Below, in pieces: positions 48,493 through 57,981 of a stretch of DNA of 64,000 nt. The stretch is from assembly GCF_024228675.1 (NCBI RefSeq), contig NZ_CP100462.1, positions 124,001 to 188,000 of the forward strand, read 5' to 3'. The first letter of the stretch is position 1, and every line of letters begins with the position of its first letter. The position numbers and the translations under genes were made by a program. The notes beneath the pieces are model-generated. The model was given only the letters and a program-made list of their open reading frames with translations, was not told the origin of the DNA and did no database searches. The stretch comes from Salinigranum marinum (lineage in GTDB: Archaea > Halobacteriota > Halobacteria > Halobacteriales > Haloferacaceae).

Positions 48493-49758
48493 TCACAGCT
48501 GATGTCCGCACGCGCAGTTCCCGATACAGTAGGTGGTCTCCGAACGGAGGCCGAGCCGTGCCATCACGGTGAGCATGCTCGACGACGTGCCGGGCTGTGG
48601 CCGCACCAGGGCCGACGTCGCGCCGTACGGACTCGCTCCGACCGCGATTCGGTCGACGATCTGGCCCCGTTCGTGGTCGATCACTGCCACCTCGTCGTTC
48701 GTCTGGACGGGGACGTAGAGTTTCGTCCGGGCGGGGTTCCACGTCCCGACGAACGCCGATCCGCCGAGGTCGAGCCGACTCGTCACTTCCTCGGCTACGA
48801 GATCGACGACCGTCACGTCGTTCGATCCGGGGGTGAACACGTAGCCCGTCTCGGAGTCCGGGCCGATCTCGCTGGTCAGCGGCCGCCGCCCGAGACCGTC
48901 CGCCGCCGTCAGTCGGGTCGACTCGCGGGGGTTCGCCGGATCGCTGACGTCCCAGACGCTCTCGGTCCCGGTCTCGTCCTCGTTGTGCTCGACGAGCAGG
49001 GTTCGGCCGTCGGGTGAGACCGTCCCCATCCAGGGCCGCGCCGGGCTGTCCCCGACCGGTTCGACGTCGATCCGCGTCACGATCTCGAACGGATCGACCG
49101 ACACGACGGTCAGCGTGTCACCGAAGAGGTCCGGCACGTACGCGTACTCGCCGTCAGGGTGGATCGTCACGTCGCACGGGCCCGGTCCATCTCTGTCCCC
49201 CCGACCGCCCTCGACCGTCCGATCGATCTCGCCGGTCACCTCCCCGAACCTCTCTGACGTCGGATCGGCGTCGATCCGGAACTGGCGGTGGCTGGGCTCT
49301 CGGGCGCTGACGACGACGTGGTTCCCGTCAGGCGACCGTTCGAGCCAGTTCGCCCCCGACCCGGTCTCGATCACCGCCGTCTCCGAGAGGGAGCCGACGG
49401 AGACGCCCCGGACGCCGCGTCCGACGTTGAGCCACAGCGACTCCTCCGGCTCGTCGGTCAGTTCGGGCGCGTACTGGTTCGACGGAAACGACGAGGAGAG
49501 GCCGAGCACCCGCGTCTCGATCAGTTCGTCGGCCGCCGGATCGATGAGGCTCACGCTCCCGTCGCCGGTGTTGAAGACGAACACCGTCGGCCGTCGCGTG
49601 GCGTCGCCACCGTCCTCGTCGCCGAGGCATCCCGCGGTCGCCGCCATCCCGGCGGCCGCACTCCCCGCGAGCAACCCTCGCCGGGAGACGCCGGCGGTCG
49701 CGCGCCGTGCCGTGCCGCGGTTGGGGTAGAGGAGTGGATCCCGCTCTCGATCGGTCAC
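48493..49758 (-). CDS. Tat-exported lipoprotein with a beta-propeller
   Basis: A 421-residue protein. A twin-arginine signal (SRRGLLAGSAAAGMAATAGC, about 27-46) ends in a lipobox cysteine, so it is exported folded and lipid-anchored outside. The rest is a YVTN/surface-layer-type seven-bladed propeller: repeated FVFNTGDGSVSLID, VTIHPDGEYAYVPDLFGDTLTVVSVD, GTVSPDGRTLLVEHN, GYVFTPGSNDVTVVDL, LYVPVQTNDEVAVIDHERGQIVDRI. The C-terminus ends YCIGNCACGHQL, three cysteines and a histidine that could bind a metal. The start is the GTG at 49758 preceded by GGGGAG; the exact start is uncertain. Confidence 0.78.
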   Translation of the reverse strand: MTDRERDPLLYPNRGTARRATAGVSRRGLLAGSAAAGMAATAGCLGDEDGGDATRRPTVFVFNTGDGSVSLIDPAADELIETRVLGLSSSFPSNQYAPELTDEPEESLWLNVGRGVRGVSVGSLSETAVIETGSGANWLERSPDGNHVVVSAREPSHRQFRIDADPTSERFGEVTGEIDRTVEGGRGDRDGPGPCDVTIHPDGEYAYVPDLFGDTLTVVSVDPFEIVTRIDVEPVGDSPARPWMGTVSPDGRTLLVEHNEDETGTESVWDVSDPANPRESTRLTAADGLGRRPLTSEIGPDSETGYVFTPGSNDVTVVDLVAEEVTSRLDLGGSAFVGTWNPARTKLYVPVQTNDEVAVIDHERGQIVDRIAVGASPYGATSALVRPQPGTSSSMLTVMARLGLRSETTYCIGNCACGHQL

Positions 49759-50084
49759 GCTCCCCGGTAGGCCCTCCCGATAGTAATCAGCACCGACACC
49801 GGCGGTCGGTCGTGCGCCGGACGCTCCAATCCGACGGTGCCGGCTGTCGACGCCGGTCGTCGCTGTGGTCGGCCCGGCGCTGTGGTCGATCCTCGCGCGC
49901 CGCTCGCGCGGCCCGCGGTACGGGTCAAAAGCCACGGCCGTCGTGACGATCGTCCCGGAGCCCACGTCGGACACGGGACCCCACGTCGTTCTGTCCCGTC
50001 TCCTCGGTGGCTCTTCGCGGTCCACACACTACCACACCGGACGGAATCGAAACGTATTTGTCTCAATGATTCATCGATATTTCC
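49759..50084. other. divergent promoter region of the propeller and tupA genes
   Basis: 326 bp without a supported gene. The AT-richer right end (GAAACGTATTTGTCTCAATG, about 50049-50068) is the probable tupA promoter; the left part is GC-rich with no clear element. Confidence 0.45.
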
Positions 50085-51020
50085 ATGACGATACAACGAC
50101 GGCGTTTGCTCAAGGCGATCGGGGTCGGAGCGGTCGCGAGCACGGCTGGCTGTACACAGAGCGGCGGCTCGGGCACACAGGAATCGACGCAGGCCGGCGT
50201 CAGCGGCGAGACGCTGACGCTCACGACGACGACGAGCACGTACGACACGGGACTGCTCGACGAGATCCACACGGACTTTGAGGAGATGTACGGCGTGACC
50301 GTCGACGCGGTCGCCCAGGGGACGGGTGCAGCCCTGGAGTCGGCCCGCAACGGGGACTCGGACGTGGTGATGGTCCACGCCCGGGGACTCGAAGACGAGT
50401 TCATGCGCAACGGCTACGGCATCAATCGCCGCGATCTCATGTTCAACGACTTCGTCATCGTCGGGCCGGAGAGCGACCCGGCGGGGATCCAGGGGATGGG
50501 TTCGGCGACCGAGGCGCTCACCGCGATCGCCGACGCGGAGGCGACGTTCGTCTCCCGCGGGGACAACTCCGGGACCCACACCAAGGAACTCAACCTCTGG
50601 GAGGCCGCCGGCACCGAGCCCGGCGGCAGCTGGTATCAGGAGACCGGGACCGGGATGGGCGAGGCGTTGAACGTCGCCAACCAGCAGGGCGCGTACACGC
50701 TCTCGGACCGCGGGACGTACATCTCTCAGCGCTCGGAGATCGACCTCGTCATCCTCGTTCAGGGCCCGATCGAGGACGGCCCGGAGATCCTCGCGAACCC
50801 CTACGGGATCATGGCGGTCAACCCCGGCGTCCACGACAACGCCAACTACGACCTCGCGATGGCCTACATCGGGTGGATCACCAGTCCTGGGGCTCAGGAC
50901 GCCATCTCGAGCTACCAGGTCAACGGGGAACAGCTGTTCTTCCCCGAGGCCATCTCCGAGAACCCGGACTTCCAGCAGTACGTTCCGCAAGGGTGGAGTA
51001 GCAACGCGACCGACGAGTGA
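50085..51020 (+). CDS. tupA: tungstate ABC transporter substrate-binding lipoprotein
   Basis: A 311-residue extracellular binding protein of the TupA type. A Tat lipoprotein signal ([20 protein letters not shown]) anchors it. The oxyanion-binding [13 protein letters not shown] motif is characteristic of tungstate (Tup) rather than molybdate (ModA) proteins; [46 protein letters not shown] and YTLSDRGTY follow family order. It begins a three-gene operon with overlapping ends. Tungstate would serve aldehyde or formate oxidoreductases. Confidence 0.93.
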   Translation: MTIQRRRLLKAIGVGAVASTAGCTQSGGSGTQESTQAGVSGETLTLTTTTSTYDTGLLDEIHTDFEEMYGVTVDAVAQGTGAALESARNGDSDVVMVHARGLEDEFMRNGYGINRRDLMFNDFVIVGPESDPAGIQGMGSATEALTAIADAEATFVSRGDNSGTHTKELNLWEAAGTEPGGSWYQETGTGMGEALNVANQQGAYTLSDRGTYISQRSEIDLVILVQGPIEDGPEILANPYGIMAVNPGVHDNANYDLAMAYIGWITSPGAQDAISSYQVNGEQLFFPEAISENPDFQQYVPQGWSSNATDE

Positions 51021-51742
51021 GCGTGCCGCTCGATCCGGTCGCCCACCTGCTCCCGGTCGTCGTCGACCTCCCGTTCAGGGAGGGGTACGTCTCGAGTATC
51101 ATCTACGTCTCGCTGTACGTGAGCGTCATCGCCGTGACGCTGAGCACGCTGTTCAGCATCCCGGTCGCCATCGTGATGGGCTTCACCGACTTTCCCGGCA
51201 AGCAGTTCGTGAAGTCCGTCATCAACACGGGGATGGGCTTTCCCAGCGTAGTCGTCGGTCTGCTCGTCCTCTTCACCGTCTCCAACCAGGGACCGCTGGG
51301 GCCACTGGAGCTCATCTTCACCAAGGAGGCGATGATCATGTCGCAGTTCGTGCTCGCGACGCCGCCCATCACGGCGATCAGCCTCGCGGCGATCACCGGC
51401 GTGAGCGAGAACGTCCGGGACGCCGCGCACGTCCTCGGCGGCACACGCCTCGACGTGGCGCTGGTCGTCCTCAAGGAGGCACGCTACGGCATCGCGACCG
51501 CGATTCTGGCGGGGTTCGGCCGCGCCATCAGCGAGGTCGGCTCGGTCCTCATCGTCGGCGGGAACATCACGAGCGCGGACGGCATCTCGAAGACGCGGAC
51601 GCTGACGACCGCCATCCAGCTCGAGGCTCGCCAGGGACAGTACGAGACCGCATTGGTGCTGGGCGCGGTGTTGGTCGCGCTCGTCCTGACGATCAACGCC
51701 ATCGTCGTCCGAGTCGGTGATTCGGGGGCGATGAACCGATGA
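51017..51742 (+). CDS. tupB: tungstate ABC transporter permease
   Basis: A 241-residue permease with about five membrane helices and the ABC-interaction loop in [25 protein letters not shown] (EAA motif region), plus [18 protein letters not shown], typical of TupB/ModB-type channels. It starts at a GTG overlapping the tupA stop by four bases (GTGA) and its stop overlaps tupC (ATGA), so the operon is translationally coupled. Confidence 0.92.
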   Translation: MSVPLDPVAHLLPVVVDLPFREGYVSSIIYVSLYVSVIAVTLSTLFSIPVAIVMGFTDFPGKQFVKSVINTGMGFPSVVVGLLVLFTVSNQGPLGPLELIFTKEAMIMSQFVLATPPITAISLAAITGVSENVRDAAHVLGGTRLDVALVVLKEARYGIATAILAGFGRAISEVGSVLIVGGNITSADGISKTRTLTTAIQLEARQGQYETALVLGAVLVALVLTINAIVVRVGDSGAMNR

Positions 51743-52503
51743 TCCGGCTCTCGAACGTCTCGCACGCCTTCGGCGACGAATCCGTCCTCGCCGAGGTTTC
51801 GCTCTCGGTCGAGCCCGGCGAAGTGGTCGGGATCATCGGCCCCTCCGGGGTCGGGAAGACGACCTTGCTTCGAATCCTCGCGCTGTTCCTCCGGCCGACC
51901 GAGGGAACGACCGAACTGGACGGGCAGGCGGCGTGGGCCGTCGACGAGGGCGAGCGGCTAGCGCTCCGCCGTCGGATCGGCATGGTGTTTCAGGAAGCGA
52001 GCCTGTTCGACGCGACGGTCGCTCGGAACGTCGAGTACGGCCTCCGGGTGCGTCAGTCTTGGGGGGAACGGCTCAACGACCACCTGTGGTCCGTCCTCGG
52101 GTCGAACGGGACGGCGGACGCGGCTTCGGAGGCGCTCGACGTCGTCGGGCTCAGCCACAAGCTCGACCAGGAAGTGCACTCGCTTTCGGGTGGGGAGGCC
52201 CAGCGGGTCTCGTTCGCGCGGGCGCTCGCGTACGATCCGACCTACCTCCTGCTCGACGAACCTACCTCGGATCTCGACCCGCGGAACACGGGACTGATCG
52301 AGGAGGCGGTGCTCGAAGCCCGCGACCGCGGCATCGGCGTCGTCGTCGCGACCCACGACATGCACCAGGCCGAACGCATCGCCGATCGGGTCGGCGTCCT
52401 CCTCGGCGACGGACTCACCGAGATCGGGCCCACGGAGACGATCTTCGAGCAGCCGACGGACGAACGGACGCGAAAGTTCATCTCCGGGGAACTGGTGTAC
52501 TGA
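51739..52503 (+). CDS. tupC: tungstate ABC transporter ATPase
   Basis: A 254-residue ATP-binding subunit. Walker A is [14 protein letters not shown], the signature is [15 protein letters not shown], Walker [12 protein letters not shown], and the switch histidine is in [13 protein letters not shown]. It drives the TupA/TupB importer. It begins in the overlapping ATGA of tupB. Confidence 0.92.
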   Translation: MIRLSNVSHAFGDESVLAEVSLSVEPGEVVGIIGPSGVGKTTLLRILALFLRPTEGTTELDGQAAWAVDEGERLALRRRIGMVFQEASLFDATVARNVEYGLRVRQSWGERLNDHLWSVLGSNGTADAASEALDVVGLSHKLDQEVHSLSGGEAQRVSFARALAYDPTYLLLDEPTSDLDPRNTGLIEEAVLEARDRGIGVVVATHDMHQAERIADRVGVLLGDGLTEIGPTETIFEQPTDERTRKFISGELVY

Positions 52504-52533
52504 GCCGACCGTCCCTCTCGGAGCGACGACCCC

Positions 52534-52545
52534 CCATTCGGTGGG
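52534..52545 (+). promoter_or_regulatory. CCA-N5-TGGG element upstream of hisD
   Basis: CCATTCGGTGGG in the context CCCCCCATTCGGTGGGTG, 39-50 nt before the hisD start and just before the TATA-like GTTTAATACGG. One of five similar sites in this region. Confidence 0.55.
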
Positions 52546-52583
52546 TGATGTTTAATACGGCTGCCGAGACGTGTGATACCATC

Positions 52584-53852
52584 ATGGAGGTACGATCAGT
52601 CGGAACCCTCGATCCGTCGGAGCGACAGTCGGTCCTCAACAGAGACACCGGGATCGACGAGATCCGCCCCGACGTGCGCGAGATCGTCGAGACGGTACGA
52701 ACGGACGGGGACGACGCGCTCCGGGAGTTCAGCCGCCGGTTCGACGGCGTCGAGGTGGAGTCGCTCGACATCACGGCGGCGGCCGAGCGGGCCGCCGACA
52801 GCATCGACGCGGCGGTACGCGAGGCCATCGAAGCGGCCATCGACAACGTCCGAACGTTTCACGAGCGGCAGGTCCGAACCGACTGGACCGACTCGTTCGG
52901 CGGCGTGACGCTCGGCCGTCAGTTCCGCCCGATCGAGCGGGTCGGCGCATACGTCCCCGGCGGGAGCGCCGCGTATCCGTCGACGGCAGTGATGACCGTC
53001 GTTCCGGCGAAGGTCGCCGGCGTCGAGGAGGTTGCCGTCGTGACCCCGCCGGCGGACGAGCTGAACCCCGTGACGCTCGCGGCCCTCGGGCTCACGGGTG
53101 CCGACGAGGTCTACAGCGTCGGGGGCGCCCAGGCCATCGCCGGCCTCGCGTACGGAACGGAGACCGTCCCCGCGGTGGAGAAGATCGTCGGGCCCGGGAA
53201 CCGATGGGTCGCGGCGGCCAAAGCCGAAGTGCGTGGCGACGTCGCCATCGACATGATCGCCGGTCCGACCGAGGTTCTGGTCGTCGCGGACGAGACGGCG
53301 AACCCCCGGTTCGTGGCCGCCGAACTCGTCGGCCAGGCCGAGCACGACCCACACTCCTCGGCCGTTGCGGTCACGACCGACCGTTCGCTCGCCCGGGCGA
53401 TCGTCGAGGAGATCGAGCGACAGGTCCCGAACCGGGACCGCGCCGAGATCATCCGCGACGCGCTGGCCAACGACAGCAGCGGGGTCTTTCTCGCGGACTC
53501 GATGGACGAGGCGACCGCGTTCGCGGAGGAGTACGCCGTCGAACACCTCGTCGTGATGACCGACGACGACGAGGCGACGCTCGAACGGATCGACAGCGCC
53601 GGGAGCGTCTTCGTCGGGGAGTACAGCCCCGTCGCGGCCGGCGATTACGCCAGCGGCACGAACCACGTCCTCCCGACGTCCACGTCCGCGACCACCTCCG
53701 GCGGTCTCTCGGTGGATAGTTTCGTCCGCTCACGGACGGTCCAACACCTCGATCGGGAGTCGCTCGACTCGATCGCCGACACGATCGTCACACTGGCGGA
53801 ACTGGAGGGGCTGGAGGCACACGCCGAGAGCGTCCGAACCCGGTTCGAGTAA
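52584..53852 (+). CDS. hisD: histidinol dehydrogenase
   Basis: A 422-residue zinc enzyme that oxidises L-histidinol to L-histidine in two NAD-dependent steps. Motifs are VGAYVPGGSAAYPSTAVMTVVPAKVAGV, GGAQAIAGLAYGTETVPAVEKIVGPGN, IDMIAGPTEVLVVADE, the catalytic Glu/His in GQAEHDPHSS and the zinc His in GTNHVLPT. It lacks the features of sulfopropanediol-specific HisD relatives, so histidinol is the best guess. It carries the promoter element shared with the hut and ABC genes, and no other his genes are nearby; a catabolic use (histidinol to histidine to urocanate) is possible. Confidence 0.85.
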   Translation: MEVRSVGTLDPSERQSVLNRDTGIDEIRPDVREIVETVRTDGDDALREFSRRFDGVEVESLDITAAAERAADSIDAAVREAIEAAIDNVRTFHERQVRTDWTDSFGGVTLGRQFRPIERVGAYVPGGSAAYPSTAVMTVVPAKVAGVEEVAVVTPPADELNPVTLAALGLTGADEVYSVGGAQAIAGLAYGTETVPAVEKIVGPGNRWVAAAKAEVRGDVAIDMIAGPTEVLVVADETANPRFVAAELVGQAEHDPHSSAVAVTTDRSLARAIVEEIERQVPNRDRAEIIRDALANDSSGVFLADSMDEATAFAEEYAVEHLVVMTDDDEATLERIDSAGSVFVGEYSPVAAGDYASGTNHVLPTSTSATTSGGLSVDSFVRSRTVQHLDRESLDSIADTIVTLAELEGLEAHAESVRTRFE

Positions 53853-53983
53853 CATCGAGCCGCCCTCGGGGCCGCCTCGGCAACCGATCGTCTCGCCGTC
53901 CCGCGTCGGACGCGCCCGACGACTCCGCCGTCGACAGCCATGTCCGAAGCCCGCGGTGACGACCGCGGGACCTCCGTCCCCCG

Positions 53984-53995
53984 CCATTCGGTGGG
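53984..53995 (+). promoter_or_regulatory. CCA-N5-TGGG element upstream of the SDR gene
   Basis: CCATTCGGTGGG, identical to the hisD site, 36-47 nt before the SDR start, followed by TATA-like GATTATTACC. Confidence 0.55.
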
Positions 53996-54030
53996 GGTTG
54001 ATTATTACCCCCTACGTCAGTCTGGCCTGT

Positions 54031-54810
54031 ATGTCTGTACTGGACGAGTTCGCGCTCGACGGAGACACTGCCATCGTGACCGGTGCGAGTCGGGGCATCG
54101 GCCGGGCGCTCGCGGGCGCACTCGCCGAAGCGGGAGCGAACCTCTGTCTCGTGAGTCGAACCGCCGACGACGGTCGAACGGCCGCCGCCGAGATCGAGGC
54201 GGAGACGGGCGTCGACGCCATCGCCGTTCCGGCCGACGTCACCGAGGAGAACGACGTCGAGGCGATGGTCGACGAGACGCTGGCCACCTTCGGCTCGATC
54301 GACGTGTTGGTCAACAACGCCGGGATCGCCCGAACCGCACCGGCCCACGAGATGTCGCTGGAGACGTGGAACGAGGTCATCGCGACGAACCTGACCGGCG
54401 TCTTCCTCTGTACGAAACACGCCGGCAAGGCGATGATCGACGGGGACGGGGGGACGGTGATCAACATGGCGTCGATGTCGGCGTTCGTCGCGAACTACCC
54501 CCAGGAGGAGGTCGTCTATCACGCGTCCAAGGGGGGCGTCGTCTCCTTCACACGCCAACTCGCTTCGGAGTGGGCCCGATACGACATCAGGGCGAACGCG
54601 ATCGCTCCCGGCTACATCCGGACGGAGATGATCGACGAACTCCTCGCGGAAAACCCCGACATGGAGGAGGCGTGGCTCTCCGAGATGCTGATGGACGAGA
54701 TGGCACCGCCGGGGGATCTGGGGGGGACCGTCGTCTATCTCGCCTCTGACGCCTCGTCGTACATGACCGGGGAGACGGTCGTCATCGACGGCGGCTACAC
54801 CGTCAGATGA
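54031..54810 (+). CDS. short-chain dehydrogenase/reductase
   Basis: A 259-residue classical SDR. The cofactor motif is TGASRGIG, then VNNAGIA, the catalytic Ser in NMASMSAF, Tyr and Lys in VYHASKGG, and the terminal substrate loop IRTEMIDELL; the C-terminus DGGYTVR is standard. An Arg in place of the acidic residue after the second strand (VSRTADDGRT) suggests NADP preference. Closest in look to gluconate 5-dehydrogenase/sugar-alcohol or 3-oxoacyl reductases; substrate not assignable. A GldA homologue follows, so polyol oxidation is plausible. The ATG at 54031 gives the usual N-terminus. Confidence 0.88.
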   Translation: MSVLDEFALDGDTAIVTGASRGIGRALAGALAEAGANLCLVSRTADDGRTAAAEIEAETGVDAIAVPADVTEENDVEAMVDETLATFGSIDVLVNNAGIARTAPAHEMSLETWNEVIATNLTGVFLCTKHAGKAMIDGDGGTVINMASMSAFVANYPQEEVVYHASKGGVVSFTRQLASEWARYDIRANAIAPGYIRTEMIDELLAENPDMEEAWLSEMLMDEMAPPGDLGGTVVYLASDASSYMTGETVVIDGGYTVR

Positions 54811-54919
54811 GACGATCGTTCGCTTCCCCTCCCGCGGGGCACGCGTGGCTCGCTCGCCCGGTCGCCGGGAACGCGACGTGCCGAACCGGCTCCTTCGCAC
54901 CCCGACTGGAGCGTGTCGC

Positions 54920-56050
54920 GTGACGCGCGTCTTCAGATCACCGAGCGCGTACGTCCAGGGGAGGGAAATCTTGGAGACGGTCGGGGAACACATCGATGCG
55001 GATGTCGACGTCGATGTCGACGGGGACGGCGACGGCGGTCAGGCCGTGGTGATCGCCGACGAAACCGTACTCGAGATCGCCGCTGACCCGCTCGAGGCGG
55101 GGCTCGAAGCGAGCGGGTTCGCCGTCGACCGCATCACGTTCGGGGGTGGCTGTACGCACGAGGAGATCGACCGTCTCGGCCGACACGCCACGGGTGCCGA
55201 CGTCGTCGTCGGGGTCGGCGGTGGGCGGGCGCTCGACGTCGCGAAGGCGGTCCGGAGCGACGTCGACGCCCGGTTGATCACCGTGCCGACCATCGCCTCG
55301 ACGGACGCACCGACGAGTAGCCTCTCGGTGGTGTACACCGAGCACGGCGAGTTCGACGAGTTCCGTTTCCACGGGACGAACCCCGACCTCGTGCTGGTCG
55401 ACACCGCCGTCATCGCCCGCGCGCCGGTCCGGCACTTCCGGTCGGGGATCGCCGACGCGATCGCGACGTGGTACGAGGCCGACACCGCGTACCGCGCGGC
55501 TGCCGAGAACATCTTCGAGGGACGACCGACCCGGACGGCACACGCGATCGCGCGGACGTGCCACCGGACGATCCGTGAGCACGGGCGCGGCGCGATCGCG
55601 GCCGTCGAACGGGACGGAGTCACGGAGAGCGTCGAGGCCGTCGTGGAGGCCAACACGCTCATGAGCGGCATCGGGTTCGAGAGCGGCGGGTTGGCCGCCG
55701 CTCACTCCGTCCACGACGGGCTCACACGGGTAGCGGCGACCCACGACGCGACACACGGCGAGAAAGTGAACCTCGGCACGCTCACCCAGCTGGTTCTGGA
55801 GGGCCGCGAGACGTCGGAGATCATCGAGTTGATCGACTTCTCGCTCGAACTCGGACTGCCCGTCTCGCTCTCCGACGTCGGGCTCGACGACCCGACTGAC
55901 GAGCGACTCCGGACGATCGCCGAGGCGACCTGCGAGCCGTTCGAGACGATCCACAACGAACCGTTCGACGTGACTCCCGCGGCGGTTCGCGACGCGCTGT
56001 TGACCGTGGACGAACTCTCCCAGCGACGACGGACCGATGATCCGTCCTGA
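54920..56050 (+). CDS. gldA: glycerol dehydrogenase-family protein
   Basis: A 376-residue iron/zinc-type alcohol dehydrogenase close to GldA along its length: RVFRSPSAYVQGREIL, FGGGCTHEEIDRLG, VGVGGGRALDVAKAV, TVPTIASTDAPTSSLSVVYTEHGEFDEF, metal-binding Asp in SGIADAIATWYEAD, His in GGLAAAHSVHDGLT and His in ATHGEKVNLGTLTQLVLE. It would oxidise glycerol or a similar vicinal diol with NAD, giving a hydroxyketone. A ~14-residue D/G/V run near residue 33 is a halophilic insertion. The start is the GTG at 54920 (VTRVFRSPSAY). It follows the SDR by 109 bp on the same strand. Confidence 0.88.
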   Translation: MTRVFRSPSAYVQGREILETVGEHIDADVDVDVDGDGDGGQAVVIADETVLEIAADPLEAGLEASGFAVDRITFGGGCTHEEIDRLGRHATGADVVVGVGGGRALDVAKAVRSDVDARLITVPTIASTDAPTSSLSVVYTEHGEFDEFRFHGTNPDLVLVDTAVIARAPVRHFRSGIADAIATWYEADTAYRAAAENIFEGRPTRTAHAIARTCHRTIREHGRGAIAAVERDGVTESVEAVVEANTLMSGIGFESGGLAAAHSVHDGLTRVAATHDATHGEKVNLGTLTQLVLEGRETSEIIELIDFSLELGLPVSLSDVGLDDPTDERLRTIAEATCEPFETIHNEPFDVTPAAVRDALLTVDELSQRRRTDDPS

Positions 56051-56220
56051 GTGACCGCCGGCCGGTCACCGGCACCGCTACTGCGGTCCGGGACGCGCGC
56101 CTCGGGACCCGACCCGGGACGGGGGAACTCGCGGGCCGGTGCACGGGAGTCCGCGCATCGGTTCCGACCGTCGGTCCCTCTCCCGGCGTGCGGATCGGTT
56201 GCGGGGCTCCGGTCGGGGGG

Positions 56221-57411
56221 TTAGCTCTGCATCATCTCGTTGACTCTGCTCTCCCAGGAGGCTTCGTGTTCGGTCAGCACGTCCAACGGAACCGTAATCA
56301 TCTGGTTGAACTGCTCTTCGCTGGTCGGGAACGCGATCGACTCCTCCATCCAGCCCGGGACCTCCGAGTCGGGGTGCAGCGGCGCGACGCCCAGCCCCAC
56401 CGACCAAGGGCCGATGTTTTCGACGTCAGCCGCCGTGTTGATGAACTTCTGACCCCAGTACACCGCGCTTTCGTCCTGGTTCGTGGGGACCCACATCGTG
56501 TCTCGGCCCGCCCGTGCGCCCTCCTCGGGGATCGTGTACTCCACGGGTGCGCCCTCGTCCTGCGCGTTGACGATGTTCGCAGGGAGCATCACCGCCATCG
56601 AGACTTCTCCCTGGCGGAGGTTCTGCGTGAGGTGGGAGTCGTCGCCGATCGTCCCGACGTTCGGCTTGAGCGCGTTGAACTGGTCCCAGACGGGACCCAT
56701 CTGGTCGACGGGCCCCAGTTCCGTCTCCGTCATCTTCGCGATGAGCGGCGTCATGCCGTGCCCGCCGGGGTAGAGGCCGATGCTGTTGTCCCACTCGTCG
56801 TCCCACCAGCTGCTCCACGACGTCGGCTCCGACGAGATCTCGTCGGTGTTGTACGTCAGCGCGTACGTGTACGAGTAGAGGTTGACGAACGGCCACTCCA
56901 CCTCGTCGACCTGGGGCTTGCTGGCCGCCAGCAGGTCCTGGACGTTCGGGACGATCTCGGTGTCCAGCGGCTCCATGAGGCCCATCTGGAAGGACCGGTA
57001 GCTCGTCTTCGTGAGCGACCAGTTGACGTTGACCGGGGGCTTGCGGTCCTGCTCGACGGCGGTCCGTATCTTGCCCTGCATCTCCTCTTCGGTCGAGTTG
57101 TCGAACTCGACGTCGATGCCGGTCTCCTCGGTGAACGGCTGGGCGACGAACTCGTCTAGGTTGTCCTGCCACGCGCCACCCCACGCACGCACCGTGAGAC
57201 TGTCCGGCTTCGCGGGGATCGAATTCGCCGACCCCGTGGTCGTCCCGCTCCCGCCGTCGGCGCTGCCGCCGCCGGAGCCGTCTCCACCGCCGGAACCGCC
57301 AGTACAGCCGGCGAGCCCGGCGATGGTCGCTGCCCCTGCGGCCGCGAGAAACGTCCGACGTGAACGACTCGACGTGTCGTTCGAGACCGGTGAATCGGTA
57401 TGTCGACTCAT
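56221..57411 (-). CDS. ABC transporter substrate-binding lipoprotein (PotD-like)
   Basis: A 396-residue extracellular binding protein. It has a Tat lipoprotein signal (SRRTFLAAAGAATIAGLAGC) and then a Gly/Ser-rich tether, followed by a family-1-type binding domain: LTVRAWGGAWQDNLDEFVAQPFTEETGIDVEFD, YSYTYALTYNTDEI, SWSSWWDDEW, ILPA-like VMLPANIV, DTMWVPTNQDES. This class binds polyamines, or in some cases opines or other amines. The cognate permeases are not in the window; an ATPase of matching type lies at 62495 under a similar promoter element. The start is the ATG at 57411. Confidence 0.85.
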   Translation of the reverse strand: MSRHTDSPVSNDTSSRSRRTFLAAAGAATIAGLAGCTGGSGGGDGSGGGSADGGSGTTTGSANSIPAKPDSLTVRAWGGAWQDNLDEFVAQPFTEETGIDVEFDNSTEEEMQGKIRTAVEQDRKPPVNVNWSLTKTSYRSFQMGLMEPLDTEIVPNVQDLLAASKPQVDEVEWPFVNLYSYTYALTYNTDEISSEPTSWSSWWDDEWDNSIGLYPGGHGMTPLIAKMTETELGPVDQMGPVWDQFNALKPNVGTIGDDSHLTQNLRQGEVSMAVMLPANIVNAQDEGAPVEYTIPEEGARAGRDTMWVPTNQDESAVYWGQKFINTAADVENIGPWSVGLGVAPLHPDSEVPGWMEESIAFPTSEEQFNQMITVPLDVLTEHEASWESRVNEMMQS

Positions 57412-57981
57412 ACGTGTATACGTTATATTGGAGGTTCGTGATACGTCTTCCCCCTCCACATGTGGGGTAGTATATATAGTTACGCGTTGACAACCCGCAA
57501 ACGTCTCCCTTCGACGCTCCCCGAACGTTGAACGTAACGAAAAATCGCACAAAAGTTCCGATCTCTCTCAAACGGAGCCCTGGCGTGTACACAACTCGCC
57601 GGTGTCGTGGGGCGCGGGCGCGGCGCTCTACAGGCGGAGCAGGCCGAGTGCCGCGGGGCTCGACCTCGAGGGTGAGGCCGACCTGTCTATTACACAAACA
57701 ACCGCCTGTCGTGGTACCGTTGCGACGTGGATGAAAGAACTTAATCCGAAACAACTACGCGCAGTCGCGGAGGAATGCGACACCTCTCAAAACCCACGTT
57801 TTCGGCGTAGTGTGACGGGTGGCGTCGGGCGAGGTGGAGTCACCGATCCTCACGGACACACCGGACGATCGGGTGGTAATTCCAGCCGACTCGTAAGGGA
57901 AGGTCGAGGGGAATGAAGTTCGCCTGCGGGTGCGGTACGAACCCAAAACGGTGAAGCCTCTGGGGCTGTCCCCGAGGTAGT
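57412..57981. other. 570-bp gap upstream of the binding-protein gene
   Basis: No gene is supported. The part next to the start codon holds a strong TATA (TATATATAG, 57471-57479 on the plus strand) and the CCA-N4-TGGG element. The rest, up to the hutH end, is moderately GC-rich with no recognised element. Confidence 0.5.
57456..57466 (-). promoter_or_regulatory. CCA-N4-TGGG element upstream of the binding-protein gene
   Basis: CCACATGTGGG within CTCCACATGTGGGGTAG, an almost perfect palindrome, 45-55 nt before the start at 57411 and directly next to the TATA box. Confidence 0.6.

Noticed and set aside
52584-56050. Sulfopropanediol degradation (HpsN/HpsO/HpsP-like) for hisD, SDR and gldA
   Set aside because: The HisD sequence has the histidinol dehydrogenase form of the key motifs (YVPGGSAAYPS, GTNHVLPT) rather than the HpsN form (VPGGRYPLLAS); no sulfolactate or sulfonate transport genes are present.
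57602-57916. Open frames between hutH and the binding-protein gene
   Set aside because: Low-complexity Arg/Gly sequence with no start signals or similarity; the region looks like a promoter spacer.
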